NCBI GenBank assembly: GCA_018985235.1 | Contig: JADGIG010000130.1 | Span: 1 to 16,689 of the forward strand | Direction of reading: 5' to 3' | Length of the DNA: 16,689 nt | Origin: Sanchytrium tribonematis | Lineage: Eukaryota; Sanchytriomycota; Sanchytriomycetes; Sanchytriales; Sanchytriaceae | Shown: positions 15,680 through 16,689 of the stretch, piece by piece | How positions within the stretch are numbered: the stretch's first letter is position 1 | How the letters are laid out: every line of letters begins with the position of its first letter | Program-made: the position numbers and the translations under genes | The notes under the pieces: model-generated | Database searches by the model: none | Seen by the model: the letters and a program-made list of their open reading frames with translations, nothing else | Told to the model about the DNA's origin: nothing

Positions 15680-16003
15680 AATACAAAAATGTACAAGTAG
15701 GACAGAATTGTGCAATAGAATTGTCTCAGTATTTATTAAAGCCATGAATCATGTCAATAAATATTGTCAATAAAATCATCATCCTATTCACTTTTCATTT
15801 GAATAGCAAATGGAGTCGTGCAAAAGTGTACAAATAGAGTACAAATGATTCGTGTACCAATGAAATAATTTCATGTGATTTTTGTACATTTGTGTGTATT
15901 GTTGTACGCATGCAAGTCACATTCACATTCACACTTTCCGCCAAGCTCACATTATTAACTGATCACATTCAATCTAATTTCAACTGACATTATCTCATTA
16001 AAA
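15680..16003. other. Intergenic region rich in GTAC and AATAAA, with a palindrome
   Basis: No gene was seen. TGTAC occurs several times between 15825 and 15910, in both orientations, and ATGAAATAATTTCAT (15860-15874) is a perfect palindrome around one A. AATAAA occurs near 15757 and 15770 on the plus strand. TTGTAC is also part of the promoter module, so this may be a decayed regulatory region. Confidence 0.4.
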
Positions 16004-16642
16004 TCATTTATTGTCAATAGTTTCCACGAGTTTCAATTGATCCAATTTAATTTTCAATCTATCTTTAAAATCGGATACATTTTCACCCTTATTGGGCTTT
16101 AATTTCTCAGATGTGGGATTGTCTTTTGCACTAATTTGAGTAGACAATGTTGCTTTCAATTCATGATTCATCACAATTTGATTAACCACAGTAATAGTAC
16201 TATACTCGTGTGTACCGATATTACAATACCATCGATTGTTAGATTCGACATGTTCATTTGACAAATACTTGATACATGATCGATCCGTCTGGAAACTTCT
16301 AAATCTATCTGACCATTTCTTTTTTGAGTCAACTGTCACTTTAAAAACTGGCAACCCACTATATAGCAACAATTGTTTTAATGTTTCAAATTCACGGTGA
16401 AGATTTGATTCTCCAAAACGATGTTCCTCATCTCCATTCTTGATTGTTACAGTTTTATCAACAGAACCTACGCCCACCCTTTCAAGATGCTCAATCATCT
16501 TTTTCATCATATGTAATGAGTGAATCGTCTCCGTATCTTTTTTCCAATGTTGCCCATTCAATGTATAGGTTCTAGGTGCTTCATTCTTGCGTGAAAATAT
16601 GACTTTTACTACTGCAAATACGACTGCAATCAACATGTGCAT
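16004..16642 (-). CDS. Secreted two-unit WxC-repeat protein
   Basis: A 212-residue protein with a signal peptide (about 1-17; an ATG at codon 3 is an equally good start). Unit 1 starts at W33 with helix MMKKMIEHL, strand KTVTIKNG, helix FETLKQLLL and strand FKVTVDS. The linker runs from C123 to W138-Y-C140, with 16 residues between cysteines. Unit 2 has helix VVNQIVMN and strand LKATLSTQ, a Lys/Pro-rich loop longer than in relatives, and helix FKDRLKIKLDQL. As in the 14973 gene, the two linker cysteines are the only ones in the mature protein. AATAAA ends exactly where the TGA stop begins. The product is clearly basic. Function unknown. Confidence 0.8.
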   Translation of the reverse strand: MHMLIAVVFAVVKVIFSRKNEAPRTYTLNGQHWKKDTETIHSLHMMKKMIEHLERVGVGSVDKTVTIKNGDEEHRFGESNLHREFETLKQLLLYSGLPVFKVTVDSKKKWSDRFRSFQTDRSCIKYLSNEHVESNNRWYCNIGTHEYSTITVVNQIVMNHELKATLSTQISAKDNPTSEKLKPNKGENVSDFKDRLKIKLDQLKLVETIDNK

Positions 16643-16660
16643 TTGGGGGACATGCTGCTA

Positions 16661-16689
16661 CAAATAGTACCCCTTGTCATGATTGACCA
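16661..16689 (-). promoter_or_regulatory. Promoter of the 16004-16642 gene, cut by the window edge
   Basis: On the minus strand: TGGTCAATCATGACAAGGGG followed by TACTATTTG, the same string order as before the 14973-15608 gene. CAAATA (16661-16666) is the TATA-like box. An E-box, if present, lies beyond the window. Confidence 0.5.

Noticed and set aside
1-16689. CRISPR arrays, tRNA or rRNA genes
   Set aside because: No regularly spaced repeats, and no cloverleaf or rRNA core sequence was recognised on either strand by eye.

Overview
This window looks like a subtelomere- or island-like stretch of an AT-rich eukaryotic nuclear genome. It is crowded with short, apparently intronless genes for small secreted proteins, interrupted by one decayed non-LTR (LINE-type) retrotransposon. 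The eukaryotic assignment rests on the APE-endonuclease/RT retroelement, TATA-like and CCAAT elements, AATAAA signals at gene ends, N-terminal secretory signals and the absence of operons or ribosome binding sites. The lineage cannot be fixed from sequence alone. Hevein-like cysteine proteins would fit a fungus; intron-poor genes with almost no UTR also occur in several parasitic protists and microsporidia. No protein here has a function I can name with certainty.

Layout. 1-240: TGGAT-rich low-complexity DNA. 301-570 (-): minimal member of a secreted 'WxC repeat' family. 817-1686 (-): membrane-anchored protein of unknown function. 1793-2392 (-) and 2632-2910 (+): divergent pair of hevein-like cysteine-rich secreted proteins. 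3092-3572 (+): signal peptide, Pro-rich stalk and C-terminal membrane anchor, split by one frameshift. 3814-4407 (+): WxC-family protein without the cysteines. 4878-5207 (+): cysteine-rich protein. 5331-5738, 5881-6729 and 6899-7415 (all -): three WxC-family genes, the last frameshifted. 7875-8468 (+): divergent WxC-family member with internal tandem repeats. 8479-8795 and 8917-9180 (-): two gene remnants. 9374-9745 (+): cysteine-rich protein. About 10109-14035 (+): degenerate LINE with ORF1-like, endonuclease, reverse transcriptase and post-RT segments. 14122-14705 (frameshifted), 14973-15608 and 16004-16642 (all -): three more WxC-family genes.

Three features tie the cluster together. First, at least eight proteins share one repeat unit: a Trp, a helix, two strands and a second helix. 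Successive units are joined by a Cys about 16-20 residues before a W-x-C, which suggests a disulfide-stapled tandem-domain secreted family with 1, 2 or 3 units. Second, most members share an upstream module: an E-box (CACGTG or CATGTG), an inverted CCAAT box (TGATTGG), a G-run and a TATTTGTAC/TATTTAAA box about 28-36 bases before the ATG. One copy is an orphan with no gene. Third, at 14 of 17 gene ends the stop codon overlaps or lies within 5 bases of AATAAA. The mRNAs are therefore predicted to have almost no 5' or 3' UTR. The picture is a fast-evolving, co-regulated array of secreted proteins with active duplication, promoter reuse and decay; a role at a host or environment interface is inference only.
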